A stretch of 64,000 nucleotides of DNA from Cladobotryum mycophilum (GCA_036429605.1 JAVFKD010000016.1:1736001-1800000); one strand, 5' to 3'; positions 23,791-35,122 are shown, counted from the first letter of the stretch. Notes: generated by a model not told the origin, from the letters alone. Numbers and translations are program-made.

Positions 23791-25736
23791 TCACTCGTGG
23801 TCCTCGGGAGCCTCTTCCTCCTCATATTCATCACCCTCATCAATAGTCGCCTCCTGGTACTGCTGGTATTCGGCAACGAGATCCTGCAAGTTGGACTCGG
23901 CCTCGGTGAACTCCATTTCGTCCATACCCTCGCCAGTGTACCAATGCAGGAAGGCCTTTCGCTTGAACATGGCGGAGAATTGGTCGTTGATACGCTTGAA
24001 GATCTCCTGAATGGCGGTTGAGTTACCGACGAAAGTAGACGAGATCTTAAGACCCTTGGGAGGAATTGAGCAGAGGGCGGTCTGGATGTTGTTGGGGATC
24101 CACTCGACAAAGTGAGTCGAGTTCTTGTTCTGGACGATGCGCATCTGCTCCTCGACATCCTTCATAGCCACCTTTCCACGGCTGTACAAAGTTATTAGTA
24201 TGATCAAACGAAGAAACAGGGAACCAGAAATGCTGGTTGGGCTGGTATAGTGGATTACTTACAAGATTGCGGAGCAAGTCAAGAAACGGCCATTGCGGAA
24301 ATCAGCGGCAGCCATCATGTTCTTGGGATCCAGCATCTGCTGAGTCAACTCAGGAACGGAAACGGCGCGGAAGGAGTGGGCGCCAGGGCTGGTCAATGGC
24401 GCAAAGCCAACCATGAAGAAGTGCAATCGAGGGAAGGGAACCATGTTGACGGCGAGCTTTCGAAGATCCGAGTTAAGCTGGCCAGGGAAACGGAGAGAGG
24501 TGGAAATGCCGGACATGACGGCAGACACCAGATGGTTGAGATCGCCATAAGATGGGTTGCTCAGCTTCAAGGTGCGCATGCAAATGTCATAGAGCGCCTC
24601 GTTATCAATGCAGAAAGTCTCATCGGAGTTTTCGACAAGCTGGTGGATGGACAAGGTAGCATTGTAGGGTTCGACAACGGTATCGGAGACCTTGGGAGAT
24701 GGGATGACGGAAAACGTAGCCATCATACGATCGGGGAATTCCTCGCGGATCTTGGAAACCAACAAGGTACCCATACCGGAACCGGTACCACCACCCAGAG
24801 AGTGGGTGATTTGGAAGCCCTGGAGGCAGTCACAACCCTCAGCCTCGCGACGAACGACATCAAGGACCTGGTCAACAAGCTCAGCACCCTCAGTGTAATG
24901 ACCCTTGGCCCAGTTGTTGCCGGCACCAGACTGGCCGAAGACGAAGTTGTCAGGTCGGAAAAGCTGGCCAAAGGGACCAGTCTTGACGGCGTCCATGGTT
25001 CCGGGCTCGAGATCGACGAGCACAGCACGGGGAACATATTTGTTGCCAGAAGCCTATAAATAATTATTGGTTAGAAAACCGGATACAGTTGGCTCGAGCC
25101 ATCGTGTCGATTGCAGCATTTACGCACCTCGTTGAAGTAGACATTCAAACGGGAGAGCTGCTGCTCGGAGGTTCCGTTGTAGCTAAAAAAAATACCATTA
25201 GTTCGATTTCCCCGGCATGAAGCAGAAACAAGCCCATCGGCGCCGGGATACGTACACTCCGCTCTGGTCAAGGCCATGCTCGTTGGAAATAGTCTGCCTG
25301 TAGGACTGTCTCAGTACATGTATTCTCGTCAAGTCGCAAAAAAGTTGTCCTTTCGGGCTCTTGTTGTGAGGTAGAGGCTCAAACGTACCAAAAGGCAGTA
25401 CCGACTTGGTTGCCCTGTAGCAATGTTAGACTGACATGGTTCATTGGGAGCGAGCGAGGGGAGGGGAGGGAGAGCGCCCAGGAGGGGCATAGGGGCAAAC
25501 TTACACACTGGCCGGTCTGGAGGTGAACCTATAGAACAGAGAAAACAACATGTTAGCTAGTTTTCTGATGGGAACGATTGCTCATCATAGCTCCCCAACT
25601 AGCGAGCAGCGCTTCAAAGAATGGAGACAATGCCCGCGCGTTGATTGTCGATGCGCGCCCCCTTGGAGGAGCTATCCTTTTTTTGAAGGGGGGAGGGAGG
25701 GGAGAATGGCATAAACAAACTTACAATCTCACGCAT
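23791..25736 (-). CDS. Beta-tubulin (possibly the divergent paralogue)
   Basis: Seven exons on the minus strand: 25725..25736 (MREI), 25505..25528, 25389..25414, 25256..25297, 25128..25182, 24263..25053 and 23791..24181. They encode 446 residues. The MREI start, the GTP-binding GGGTGSG at 140-146 and the acidic tail (EYEEEEAPEDHE) identify beta-tubulin, the GTP-hydrolysing partner of alpha-tubulin in microtubules. Residues linked to benzimidazole resistance are wild type: H6, Y50, F167, E198, F200, L240. Compared with the usual benomyl-target gene of ascomycetes as I know it, several positions differ: GTGSG instead of GTGAG, QTISNEHGLDQSG, and SGISTSLRFPGQ. It may therefore be the second beta-tubulin that some Sordariomycetes carry. 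The pattern of many tiny 5' exons is typical of fungal beta-tubulin genes. Confidence 0.97.
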
Positions 25737-26940
25737 TTTGAAAGATGGGTGCCGGAGCTAGGATGGAGAAAGGCGTGCGGTAGGAATTGAAGAAGTCGGA
25801 TTAAGTTGAACTGGAAATCGACAGCTCAACGAGGTTGAATTGAACAGTGGAGGAGGTTGAGAAAGGAGGAGAGAATGAAAAGTCGGTCGAAGAGGTGGTA
25901 GTAGTGGTGGTAGTAGTGGTAGCCTGTAGGTACTCCCTACTCCGTGCTTAGTTGGTGGTGGCATGAGATTAGCGGTACCTGGGCAGGGCAGGTACTCCGT
26001 AGCGTAGCGTTGGTAGCGTGGCAGGCAGTCGCAAAAAAACGTCTGAGCAGCGAGTGGCAGGAAAAATACGGTGGACGGCATGATCCGGTTTAGCAGATAC
26101 AGTCAGTCTAGTCCGTTTTGGGCCGTTGATAACGTTGTCAAGTTGTGTTGGATAGTACTAAGTATCTACGGAGAACGGTGTACGATGTATGACGGAGTAC
26201 CTCAACGAGGAATCCATTGCAACAAATATTATTACTTGTAATCTCTATTACTTGTAATTCTCTTCTCATCTTACTACTCTGCAAATTTATTGCTTCTGAA
26301 TGATAGCCCAAGTAGCTTCAACCGTACAAAATAACTATGCGCCTCGGTTGCGGCAACATCGCACATGTGCATATTTCCCACATTAGGTACTGTACTTACT
26401 TGCTTTACAGATCAGATGCAAAACAACGGAGTGGCTCACAGCAAGCAAACAACACGTTTCGCCCTAAAAAATCAATCCCGACCCAAAGCATGCCCAATGA
26501 CGTGGCAAGCAAGCAGCCTCACTTTTTATCAATGTACCTGGTAATTGTGCGATTAAACAGAGGCCTTAGTACAGGTACTCCTATAGTCTACAGCCTACAG
26601 CCTGACATGCCAAGAGATTATATTCCGTCCTCCCTATTCGTTGTCCCACCAACATCCCTCTTTTGTAGGCACCAAGAAATTGCCTAATTAATCATCAACG
26701 GGGAATATAATTTAGTAGCCCATCTCTCCCATTTATACTTGTATTTGCAGACAGGCGCTTTTCCCCATGTGGATGGCATATCTTGTATGCACAGAGTACA
26801 GGGAACGTCACTGAAGAGAGTATCAGACATTCTCCATCTGCATGCTCATCCAAGGTGGTTTTGTAAATAATGTCTTTGGTCTCTTTAGGCTTGAACGTGA
26901 TTGCCTTCTCTAACATCGTCTGCCTGCATCGTCCATCACA
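25737..26940. other. Beta-tubulin upstream region and proteasome 3' region
   Basis: About 1.2 kb. The first part, next to the beta-tubulin ATG, is purine-rich on the plus strand and so pyrimidine-rich on the sense strand, as expected for a leader. Copies of the ACTCCGTA motif lie at 25994-26001, with a related ACGGAGTAC at 26192. No gene is supported. Confidence 0.5.
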
Positions 26941-28016
26941 TTAATCCTTTTCAGCAATGGCCTGTAATCTCTCCTCAATCTCATCCTCAGTGAGCTTTCG
27001 GAAACCTGCCTCTGTGCCTTCTGATCCGTCCGCCTTTGGTCCGCCAACAATACCAATCTCAATCTCTCCCTTCTTGAAGTCCATGCTCAGCACCGTACTC
27101 AGGGTTGTGATGGCCAGCTCAACAACATCCTCCCATGTTCCCTCTGCGTGTTCCTTGTTACGGAGCTTCTTCTCGAGGTGGTTCATAGCCTCCTGCTGCT
27201 TAGGCCCTGCCGCAGTACCCTTGTAGCCGATGAAGTACCCTGCAGGATCGCACTTGAACAGCTGAGGTCCAAGTTCTGAATCGAGACCAACGATTGTGGT
27301 GGCAACACCGTAGGGTCGCATGTACGCCTTGAGTCAGAATTAGCTAAACAGTCACATAATATGCCATAGGGGTCGAGCATCTTACCCGCTGGGTATAGAC
27401 TTGGCTGATGTTGGCAAGTCGCTTGGCCAATACATCGGCTGGCATCTCATAACCGTACTTGTATCGGAACTCAGCAGCCTCACCCTGAGCTCTCTGGGAA
27501 AACGCTCGAGCATCGGCAATGGATCCGGTTATAACACAGCCCACGGATGGGGAGATCTGGAAGATGTGGGACACGGAGGCCGGGTCGATGAGCTTATCCT
27601 AAAACTTCGCTGTAAACTTCCCCGCCATGTTGAAATCAGACCGATATGAACTCAACGTACGGGTACTTTCTTCTGTGACAAAACAACGGCGCAATCCTTG
27701 CCTCGGATGCCTACAGACATGATGTTTGCGGCTGTGATTGCCTTGAAGGCATATTCTATCCAGAAGCGTCAGCCATGGTGAACCCTCCCCCCCCCCATAA
27801 TACCGCCCACATTGGCACAGCTGCGGGGGTGTTGGTGAAGCAATTGTCTGTGTCCATGAATCAAACGTACCGACTTGGTAAAGACGGCCATTGTCGGCAA
27901 AGATGGTAATGTGTCGATCGTATGCGCTTGCTATAGAGGCATCAAGAGTTAGCGGTCGTTGATATGATGTCGGTGGGGGGAAGATGAGCTATGACGAAGC
28001 CCAACGTACCAGACAT
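26941..28016 (-). CDS. SCL1: 20S proteasome subunit alpha-1
   Basis: Minus-strand exons 28010..28016, 27871..27930, 27661..27755, 27386..27598 and 26941..27327 encode 253 residues. The N-terminal alpha-subunit signature YDRHITIFADNGRLYQVEYA is complete, followed by RGKDCAVVLSQKKVPDKL, RYKYGYEMPADVLAKR, YTQRAYMRPYG and GYKGTAAGPKQQE. These are specific for alpha-1 (yeast Scl1, human PSMA6). The C-terminal EEIEERLQAIAEKD-like end also fits. Alpha-1 is part of the outer ring that gates entry to the proteolytic chamber. All splice phases agree, and the first exon is only 7 nt. It is transcribed away from the WKF-domain gene, with about 730 bases between the two starts. Confidence 0.96.
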
Positions 28017-28749
28017 GGTGCTCGTTTGGCCCTCTCTAGGGCAAGAATGAAATTAAATGGTTTTCTTGTAACTCCAAACTTTTCAGATGTATGATGTGTG
28101 CAAAAGAGTAGACAGTCTGGAGTGGTCGTTATCGTCTTTACCACAGGTAGCTCTACAAGTACGCGTTAGCACCAGCTTGCCTAGAGCCCACGAGGCAGCG
28201 GAGCTTCAAGCTGGAAGGCTGCGTTGGTGGCTTATGTAATTACTTATGTAACCAAGGTGGGATGAAAGTTAGAGCCTGAGGCATGTATCAAGATGCAATG
28301 CAACCTTGAAACAGTCAAACAGCCTCTAGCAAAGAGAAGAAAAAATTGCCTGTCCCCTGTCACGGTCACGAGTCTTCGCTCTTTGGTGGACCCAGAAAAT
28401 CGCGGAGGTGCATCCACGCTGCATCGTGCAAGGTAAGCACTGCAGTGAAGAACCATAAAAAAAAAGGTTGCGTGCCTGTAGCTTCTCGAAGATTTCTATC
28501 CAAGTGCAGCCCGCAACAAAATTTTCATCACTACATCAGAACATGCAGTGAAGAATCTCCCTTCTTCACACATCTTTGACATAACTTTTTTGCTCTCCGC
28601 CAGAGCTTCTTGAAGCGCAATTGAGTCTCAATTTCAACTCGAACAGAACCAATTGGCCGAAGCAAAAGGCCGAGCAGCGTCGCATTTTTCTTTCTCTCTC
28701 CATCTTTTTCCGACCTTGGAGCTCTAAAAAATCACTTTCTCTGCCCAAC
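28017..28749. promoter_or_regulatory. Shared divergent promoter region
   Basis: About 730 bases between the starts of proteasome alpha-1 (-) and the WKF-domain gene (+). No further gene is seen. The right end (28620-28749) is in frame with the WKF protein but begins without ATG, so it is treated as leader. Confidence 0.5.
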
Positions 28750-29990
28750 ATGATTTCTTCCGCCGAAGGTGCAACGTCTCGAGTGCCCGCCTGGAAGAGA
28801 TTGGGCTTGAAGCTCAAACAACCCACCGGCGCTGCATCCGAGCCCGCAGATGGTACCCTGCACGTTGGGCATCCAAACAGGGCCCAGCAAAACCAATCAC
28901 CCACCAAGAGAAAACTTGACGCCCCGCCGGCAGACGAACCATTCTCGGCTGCCAAAAAACCACGAAAGGAAAATCAGTCTGTGGACAGGAACAGCCAATT
29001 GAAACAAAAGAAGACGGTTACTTTTGGCGACACTCCGACCAAGAACGGACCCGGACCTCGCAGCGGCGAAACTACCAATTCAGCCAAGCAAGCACAACCC
29101 CCAAGAAGGCCAAGGGCCCAGAGAAGAAGCAAAAGCCTCCAGTCTCTACAGATATCAAACCAGCGCTTGAATATCTACAACAGTGGAACTCGGCACGAGA
29201 CTCTTGGAAGTTTAACAAGAATCACCAAACAACCCTCATCAAGCACATTTTCGATCCCGACGCTTTCCCCTCCACCGACATTGACATCTTTTACTCCTAT
29301 ATCAGAGATCTAAAGGGGTTCATTCGCACAAGACTGCGGGAAACTGCCATGGAAATACGTACAAAGGACAGCACACAGGGGGCGGCAGGCTTCCCCGAGG
29401 GTACAGTCGACCTCGGGGAGAAGCAACTTGCATACGAGGCCGTGCTAGCGCAACTCCTGCATTCTCAAACGGGCCAAAAGAGGAAGGTTTTCAATGAGAC
29501 AGAGTACCGAAGGTCGTCTCAGGATGTTGATGACATTATTCGCCGTGTAGTTAAGCGGATGCGAGCACAATTGGTGCTTGACGAACTATCGGACGGCGAG
29601 GAGACGGATACTAGCAGAACGACAGTATCATCTAAAACTGCTAGCACAGTTACTGAGAGCGACGCAACGAAACCCATCGACGCCGACAAGCGCATGAAAC
29701 TAAATGACGGTACCGGAAAACGACGAAGAAAGATGCGTGTCAATGTTGATGACAGTGATAGCAGCAGTTCAGAGTCGGAAAGCGACTCGGACACGAGCAG
29801 CAGTGGCTCTTCGGACGATTCATCAGACGATGACGATAATGAAGCTGCTGAGGGAGATGGTCACGAGAGCTCAAGTAGCTCATCTTCCTCTTCATCTTCC
29901 TCGTCTTCGTCAGCTGATGAGTCGTCTGACGACGACAACGATGATGATGAAAGCGAGGACGAGGAGGAAACATCAGGCACGGCTGCTTGA
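28750..29990 (+). CDS. WKF-domain protein (C7orf50-like), one frame break
   Basis: A basic, disordered N-terminus starts MISSAEGATSRVPAWKRLGL and contains KRKLD and AKKPRKE patches suited to nuclear import. The WKF domain follows (ALEYLQQWNSARDSWKFNKN, then TLIKHIFDPDAFP and IRDLKGFIRTRLRETA), then a long acidic Ser/Asp/Glu tail with 16 consecutive serines. Homologues (human C7orf50) are nucleolar and linked to ribosome biogenesis; the exact role is unknown. The N-terminal frame and the WKF frame differ by one base. The change happens in the C5 run at 29098-29102, where one additional C would give a continuous protein (QAQPPKKAKGPEKK). I read this as a missing base. Convergent with the PhyH gene. 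Confidence 0.85.
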
Positions 29991-30280
29991 TGGCAAGGAG
30001 AACAAAACAAAAAAAACGTTTCATTAATTGTTCGAATGGGGAATTTGAATAACTATGTATAGAATGTACCATGTGGTCACCCACGCATGGATAATGATAC
30101 CCCTACCTAGGTTCTGGTTCCATGTTGTTAGATGTACATTATCCGTCTCACGCAAGGGGCGGTGGAATGCAATTAGGATATGAGCCTCTTGACTAGAATG
30201 AATGAAAAGATGCCAAGTTTGGAAGACGTAACAAAAGTTTTTTATTATTTTTTTTTAAAGTTTTCTTTGGTGACTTGTTT

Positions 30281-31210
30281 TCAAACGTAGAGCTTTGTAA
30301 ACCCTTCCTTTGGTGGCTGCAACCAGTTCCTCTCATCATACTCCCTGTCCTCCGCCTCAATGATGTGAAACGTATATATAATCCTCCCCTTTTGGCTCGT
30401 ATTCCTCTCGCTCTTGTGCAGCAAGTTGCCATGAATCAGCACCAGGTCACCCGCTTTCACTTCCCCAGGCACATACTCTCCTCCTCCTTCTTTTGCTTCC
30501 TCCCCGCCAGCACCGTACCGCTCCCCGGGGGGAACCTCGGCCCCGGGTTGGGGATCATCTCGGTGCCTAGGTTGCCCTCCTTGCGCACCAGACGGTTCTC
30601 CACGGGGGCCCAGAGGTGCGAGCCCGGCAGGAAGCTCAGGCAGCCGTTCTCCAGCGTGGCGTCCTCGAGGGCGTACCAGAACCCCACGGCGGAGGGGGGT
30701 CGGTGTACAGGAAGGTAGAGTCCTGGTGGGGGGCACGGCGCCGCCAATCTCGGGCTGCTTGCAAATCACCATGCTCTGCAGGCACCGCGCGTCCCTGAAC
30801 CCGAGACTGCGCGCCACGGCCGCGGGGCTGACCTCCCCCGCCGCCCCGGTCTCCGCCTCGTCGACGAGCCTCGCAAACGGCGGGGACAGGGCGTGGAGGC
30901 AGTGCCCGATCTTGTTCACGGCCCTCTCCTTCGGCTTGGTCAGGTTGCCCGCCTCGTCAAAGGCGTCCTCCTCAAAGAAGAAGCGGATCTTGTCCCCCGA
31001 GGAGAGGAAGTAGTCGTCGCCCACGTGCTCCGCCTTTTGCCCCGTGGAGAAGCGCGTGAGCGGGTGGTCCTGGAGGGGGAACTCGCGGAGCAGCTTGTGG
31101 GTCTCGGAGAGCAGGGAGGAGACGGTCTGTGGCGTGAGGGCGTTGGGGATGGTGAGGTAGCCGTCCCTCTCAAAGGAGGAGAGTTGTGAGGGGGTGAGGC
31201 CGGTGGCCAT
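30281..31210 (-). CDS. Phytanoyl-CoA dioxygenase (PhyH) family protein, three frame breaks
   Basis: The N-terminal part (LSSFERDGYLTIPNALTP, then ICKQPEIGGAVPP) and the C-terminal part (GEVKAGDLVLIHGNLLHKSE, then GRIIYTFHIIE) lie in one frame and match PhyH-like Fe(II)/2-oxoglutarate oxygenases, closest in layout to PHYHD1. The middle is read in two other frames: HQD with downstream TFLYTDPP, then SAVGFWYALEDATLENGCLS and FLPGSHLW. The iron-ligand HxD motif thus lies in a shifted frame, and the distal His is in IHGNLLH. The breaks map to G6 at 30728-30733, G6 at 30694-30699 and the C4G6 run at 30533-30542, each consistent with one missing base. Either these are sequence errors or the gene is dead. 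An in-frame ATG at 31243 would add 11 residues; the ATG at 31210 (MATGLTPSQL) fits the family better. Confidence 0.8.
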   Translation of the reverse strand: MATGLTPSQLSSFERDGYLTIPNALTPQTVSSLLSETHKLLREFPLQDHPLTRFSTGQKAEHVGDDYFLSSGDKIRFFFEEDAFDEAGNLTKPKERAVNKIGHCLHALSPPFARLVDEAETGAAGEVSPAAVARSLGFRDARCLQSMVICKQPEIGGAVPPTRTLPSCTPTPLRRGVLVRPRGRHAGERLPELPAGLAPLGPRGEPSGAQGGQPRHRDDPQPGAEVPPGERYGAGGEEAKEGGGEYVPGEVKAGDLVLIHGNLLHKSERNTSQKGRIIYTFHIIEAEDREYDERNWLQPPKEGFTKLYV

Positions 31211-31243
31211 GTTGAACTGCTTTCTTGACGGGGTGAGGGCCAA

Positions 31244-31902
31244 AAGGTCTTGCAGTTGGTTATTTATATGGTGCCAATGTGTAGAATCGAGCAGATGCTT
31301 CTATTTGATGTGATGGATGAAATAAATAGTTGTATGTTTAAAAGGTCAACCTTGATGTGGGATGAATGAAGTGGGGGACGCCGCCATGAACCCCGCCGAA
31401 CACCGTTGTGTTCCGAACCACCATACGGACTATGCCGATATATCTAACAGGCATGTATTACAGGTACTAGGTAGTGAACTTTTAGACATGTATCTTTACC
31501 ATCTATATGCTACACAAGCCTTACGATTTGACACCATCACTATGAAAATAAGCCTTTTAAGCAAGAGATTACAAAAAGATTCAATGTTGGTTGTTTCACT
31601 ATAGGGTAGTCATTCACACTGAACATGTCGGCATGGGGGATCAGAGCTTGCTCGCTGATTCATTCATGGGTTGTGGCTGATTTACATATAAACCACATCT
31701 CATGCAATATTATTTTCAGAAAAGAACTGTTAGACCGTCATCGTAAAGCCACTGCTGTCAGTGACATAGTCCCAGTAAAGAAGCTCCCAAACGCCAAGTG
31801 TAACAAAAAGCAGAATGCAGGTCCTGCAAGGCCAAATACGCCCAGGACTATGACGAGAATTAACGGGGTTGGTTTTCATGAGCACGATGAATGAGCGAAA
31901 GC
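31244..31902. other. Intergenic region without a supported gene
   Basis: About 660 bases of mixed, AT-leaning DNA between two minus-strand genes. No coding signal. Confidence 0.5.
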
Positions 31903-32789
31903 TCAAGCATCGAGTGGGTCCTCCAAGAAGTAGTATCCGTCCTCTCGCGGGAGCAGGTATGCGGAGGCCGCCAAACCAGCGGCTGTGATCAAGCAGATAG
32001 CCCCGCTGACGGTGCTGAGATACCAAGACACGTCCAGTTTCCAGCCCGGAATTGTGAACTGATCATCGTTGTCATATAGGTACGCCTGCCATGATCCCGT
32101 TAGCATCCAGGGCAAAGCAAAAATTAAAACCCCCCAATATAGGGTCATTCTTCCTGCGGAGGGGAGGAGGGGTGTACTGACCACGATAGAAATGATGATG
32201 AACTGGAGCGTAGCAATCATGGTCAGCATGGCCCCGATAAACGGCCATCCCGTCTCGCGCTTGTACTTTCCGCCGCCCAGTATGAGCGCAAAGGTGATGA
32301 GATTGACCAGACATAGGATGACGGCAAACGAGGCTATGAAGCTAACCGTCCTCCACATGGAGCAGAAGTACCGCCCGCCATCTTGGCAGAGCTCCTTGTA
32401 GGGATAGGACCGACATTCAGGGTCACCGAGAGTAGAACAGCTTCTCGCCAAGCCAATGTGCTTTTCAAAGGTGTGTCCTTGGGGCGTCGTCACGGAGTAG
32501 GATACCCAATTAGGTTCCGTTATAGCGACAAGTATCATGACAGTTGCTGTACATTGTTAGCAAAAACATGTTGCTTCCTCTTTTTCTTCTTTTTTCTTTT
32601 TTCTTTTTTCTTCTTCTTTCATGTTTGGTGATGGTGTCATTTTTTCTGATAGAATCGTTGCGACAACAGTGTCATTGTGGTGATTGCGCCGTTGGTGTGA
32701 CATGAGGCGAACTTGTTTGCAGAACTGGGCGATGACGTACCAGCAACAAAGGCCACGAGGGCCGCTGAATAGATGTAAACGCGTGTCAT
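31903..32789 (-). CDS. Four-transmembrane protein, claudin/PMP22-like topology
   Basis: Minus-strand exons 32741..32789, 32182..32546 and 31903..32085 encode 198 residues. Membrane segments: IYSAALVAFVAATVMILVAI, VSFIASFAVILCLVNLITFA, FIGAMLTMIATLQFIIISIV and STVSGAICLITAAGLAASAY. The first loop holds EPNWV, IGLARSC and further cysteines, reminiscent of the W-GL-C pattern of claudin/PMP22-type proteins; the fungal family has no assigned function known to me. Intron 2 (96 nt) has a GTCAGT donor, a perfect GCTAAC branch site and a GGCAG acceptor. It is free of stops and in frame, so retention would add a hydrophobic segment (YWGVLIFALPWML). The spliced four-TM form is preferred because it gives the expected second loop (DNDDQFTIPGWKLDVSW). 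Confidence 0.75.
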
Positions 32790-34296
32790 GGCTGACAAGT
32801 TTGCTGAGGCGCAGTGGGGGGTAGGCAGCCTTGTATGAGAAACCACAAACTTAAGGAAGAAAGAAAATTCGCATAAAGGGGAGAGAGAGAGAGAAAATAA
32901 AGAGAACAGGTGGCCAGTTGGAGTTTTGTTTTTCTTTTTTGGATGAATATGGGATAGAAAACTGAGGTTGCCTAGAACGGGAGGACAGTAGCGAAAGTTG
33001 ATATCGTGGCGAGAAAGACCTTGGGCTCGTTACTTAAAGGATCCCATGAAAATGGTTGGATGGATAGGATGGCTGTGCAATTGCGCACTAACACCAAATT
33101 GACGTTTGTGCCTTGACGAAAGTCCCCCCCCCCCCCAAAAAAAAGCTCCCCTTGTAAAAGGTGAATGATGATACCTTGGAAATATTCCGCGCCAACCAGC
33201 CCTTTTTTTCATGTTTCTTCACACTGGATGCCACTTTTTGATGGAGCGCAACACACCATCATGCACGCATGCCGCTGATCTTATCTTGTCCAGTGAAAAA
33301 GCTGGGGTAAAGGAGCTTGTCAATCAAACATGTACTGTACAAGACTTTCCTTGCAACTCGTACACATTGACAGTGTCAAGAGCCATGCCATTCAGTCAGC
33401 GTTGGTCAAGCAGCACTCGATTGATTGAATAGTAATAGGTATTCTGGAAGCATTGAGCATTCTTCTCTCAATCAAGACTCGCCGTAAGTTTCTGATACTC
33501 TCTTTTAGTGATGAACTATACCCAAGGTATACCCTTTTGTCCTTGGGACTACATGACAACATCCATGAACAACAGAAGGTATAGTACTTTGCCAACTGTG
33601 AGACTTTGCGCGGAGATACTCCCCCGGGCTTCTGATAACAACGGCCTCTGCACTCCCTCTTCCACAGCAGCATCACCCCATTTCCAAGTCGGTCTGTCTG
33701 CCTTATCGCATTATGAAACCGTGAGCGAATTTTGTCGAATTTGCGGTCAGACTTATATCTCATCCATATTCATGCAAGAAAATGGGCAACGTGACCTTGA
33801 ATTCCCTTCGCTTGGCCAGGCCGGTTCTGGTATCCCGAATGCCCCATCTCGCTGCCCTTTATCCCAGAAGCTCTCTCTCCTTCTCACTCATGTCTGAGGC
33901 TCTTAGTAGCTGATATGTACCGGGCTTCTCCGTAGCAATCCAATACGGAGTACGTCATAGATACTTGAAATCGTCAGATCAGCATTGTCTTGTTTACAAC
34001 TGCTCCGTGAATTTGTGCATGTGCTCTTCAAAACTAGGACTTATTTTTGTTTGGCATGGTTTCATTGCATAGGGTAGCAACTTGGCAAGTTAGGATTTCA
34101 ACTGCCTTGAGTCTAGCCAAGGTCCATTGTTCTGCAAGATAACGACATTAGCGATAAGGATAAAAGTCCCCGCTCTATAGTGGGGGAAAGCTTACTCGTC
34201 GAAGCGAAACCCCACCACGAAAGCACGCACAATAATCCAGACTCCATTCGAGGGTCTTAGGGTTCAATTCATCTGCTATCTTCCATCGAGTAGAAA
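32790..34296. other. Intergenic region without a supported gene
   Basis: About 1.5 kb. Contains a run of 13 C followed by 8 A at 33124-33144 and one TACGGAGT motif at 33944-33951. No coding signal; the right end is the tRNA upstream region. Confidence 0.5.
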
Positions 34297-34368
34297 AGCA
34301 ATTTGGCGCAGTGGAAGCGCGCCGGGCTCATAACCCGGAGGTCGCACGATCGAAACGTGCAATTGCTA
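34297..34368 (+). tRNA. Initiator tRNA-Met (CAT)
   Basis: A complete, intronless cloverleaf of 72 bases. The acceptor stem AGCAATT/AATTGCT has the A1:T72 pair. The D stem is GCGC/GCGC, the anticodon stem is CCGGG/CCCGG with loop CTCATAA (anticodon CAT at 34329-34331), and the T stem is GCACG/CGTGC. The T loop reads ATCGAAA, i.e. A54 and A60 in place of the usual T-psi-C sequence. That, the A1:U72 pair and the three G:C pairs below the anticodon loop are hallmarks of eukaryotic initiator tRNA. The CCA end is not encoded. Confidence 0.97.
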
Positions 34369-34372
34369 CTCC

Positions 34373-34392
34373 TTTCTTTTTTATCTTTTTCT
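34373..34392 (+). terminator. RNA polymerase III T-run terminator
   Basis: T-rich runs, including TTTTTT then TTTTT, begin within about ten bases of the tRNA 3' end, as expected for Pol III termination. Confidence 0.75.
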
Positions 34393-34393
34393 T

Positions 34394-34480
34394 CAAATCA
34401 CCTTTTTGCCCTTTCTCCCTCTCCCCCTCTCCCTCTCCCCCTCTCCCTCTCCCCCTCTCCCCTCTCCCCCTCTCTCTCTT
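34394..34480. repeat. Polypyrimidine CCCTCT-type repeat
   Basis: Imperfect tandem CCCTCT/CCCCTCT units form an almost uninterrupted pyrimidine tract directly after the initiator tRNA terminator. Confidence 0.9.
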
Positions 34481-35122
34481 ACCATGTCAAGCTTGGCTTT
34501 TCTTTAGATACAAGAGTCACGAGTGATGTCTAATCAAACACCTTTTCCCTCCCAACACCAAAATAGCCTTCGTTTTGACTCATCGTATCCTGAAAAACGG
34601 GTATTGATTTGTCTAATTATGCTTTCTTTTGCTATAGATTAGCGATGCATAATGTAATGCCCATAAATATTTATACACTCTAGAGCGTTTTTGGGAACAA
34701 AATAAAAGGAATCTAAAGAAATATACCGGAAAGACTTTGATGCTTGACACTGAGAGGCATATCACGCTCTTTCAAAGCCTCCGTTGAGTACCTTGAATCA
34801 ATGTAATTCTAGTCCTATTCTTTGGAAGCCAAAGGTTCAGTTCCTTCTACCTTGTAGCCCCCTCAATAGTCTTGCGCTTACAAGGACGCCCAATCAAAGA
34901 GCTAATGTAGAAGCTTCTGCACACCAGGAACCCGTCCGCCTGTCTCGATACCTTCCCCGGAGCTACCCCACATCGAATCCATTCCCCGAACCCCGCCATC
35001 CTCCGGCATCGCATCACATCGCATTCCAACTCGGGGACAACCTTCCCCATCAAACCACTTGGTGATCTTCCCCATTTTTCACCAATATTCTCTCCTGCTT
35101 TTTGTCCCTCCCCAGTCAAACA
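34481..35122. other. Upstream region of the nitrilase gene
   Basis: About 640 bases, AT-rich on the left and C-rich toward the nitrilase start. Frames here are short and without domains. Confidence 0.5.

Noticed and set aside
24250..25059. 269-codon plus-strand frame opposite beta-tubulin
   Set aside because: It is the antisense of a strongly biased, conserved coding exon. Its openness follows from beta-tubulin codon usage, and it shows no domain.
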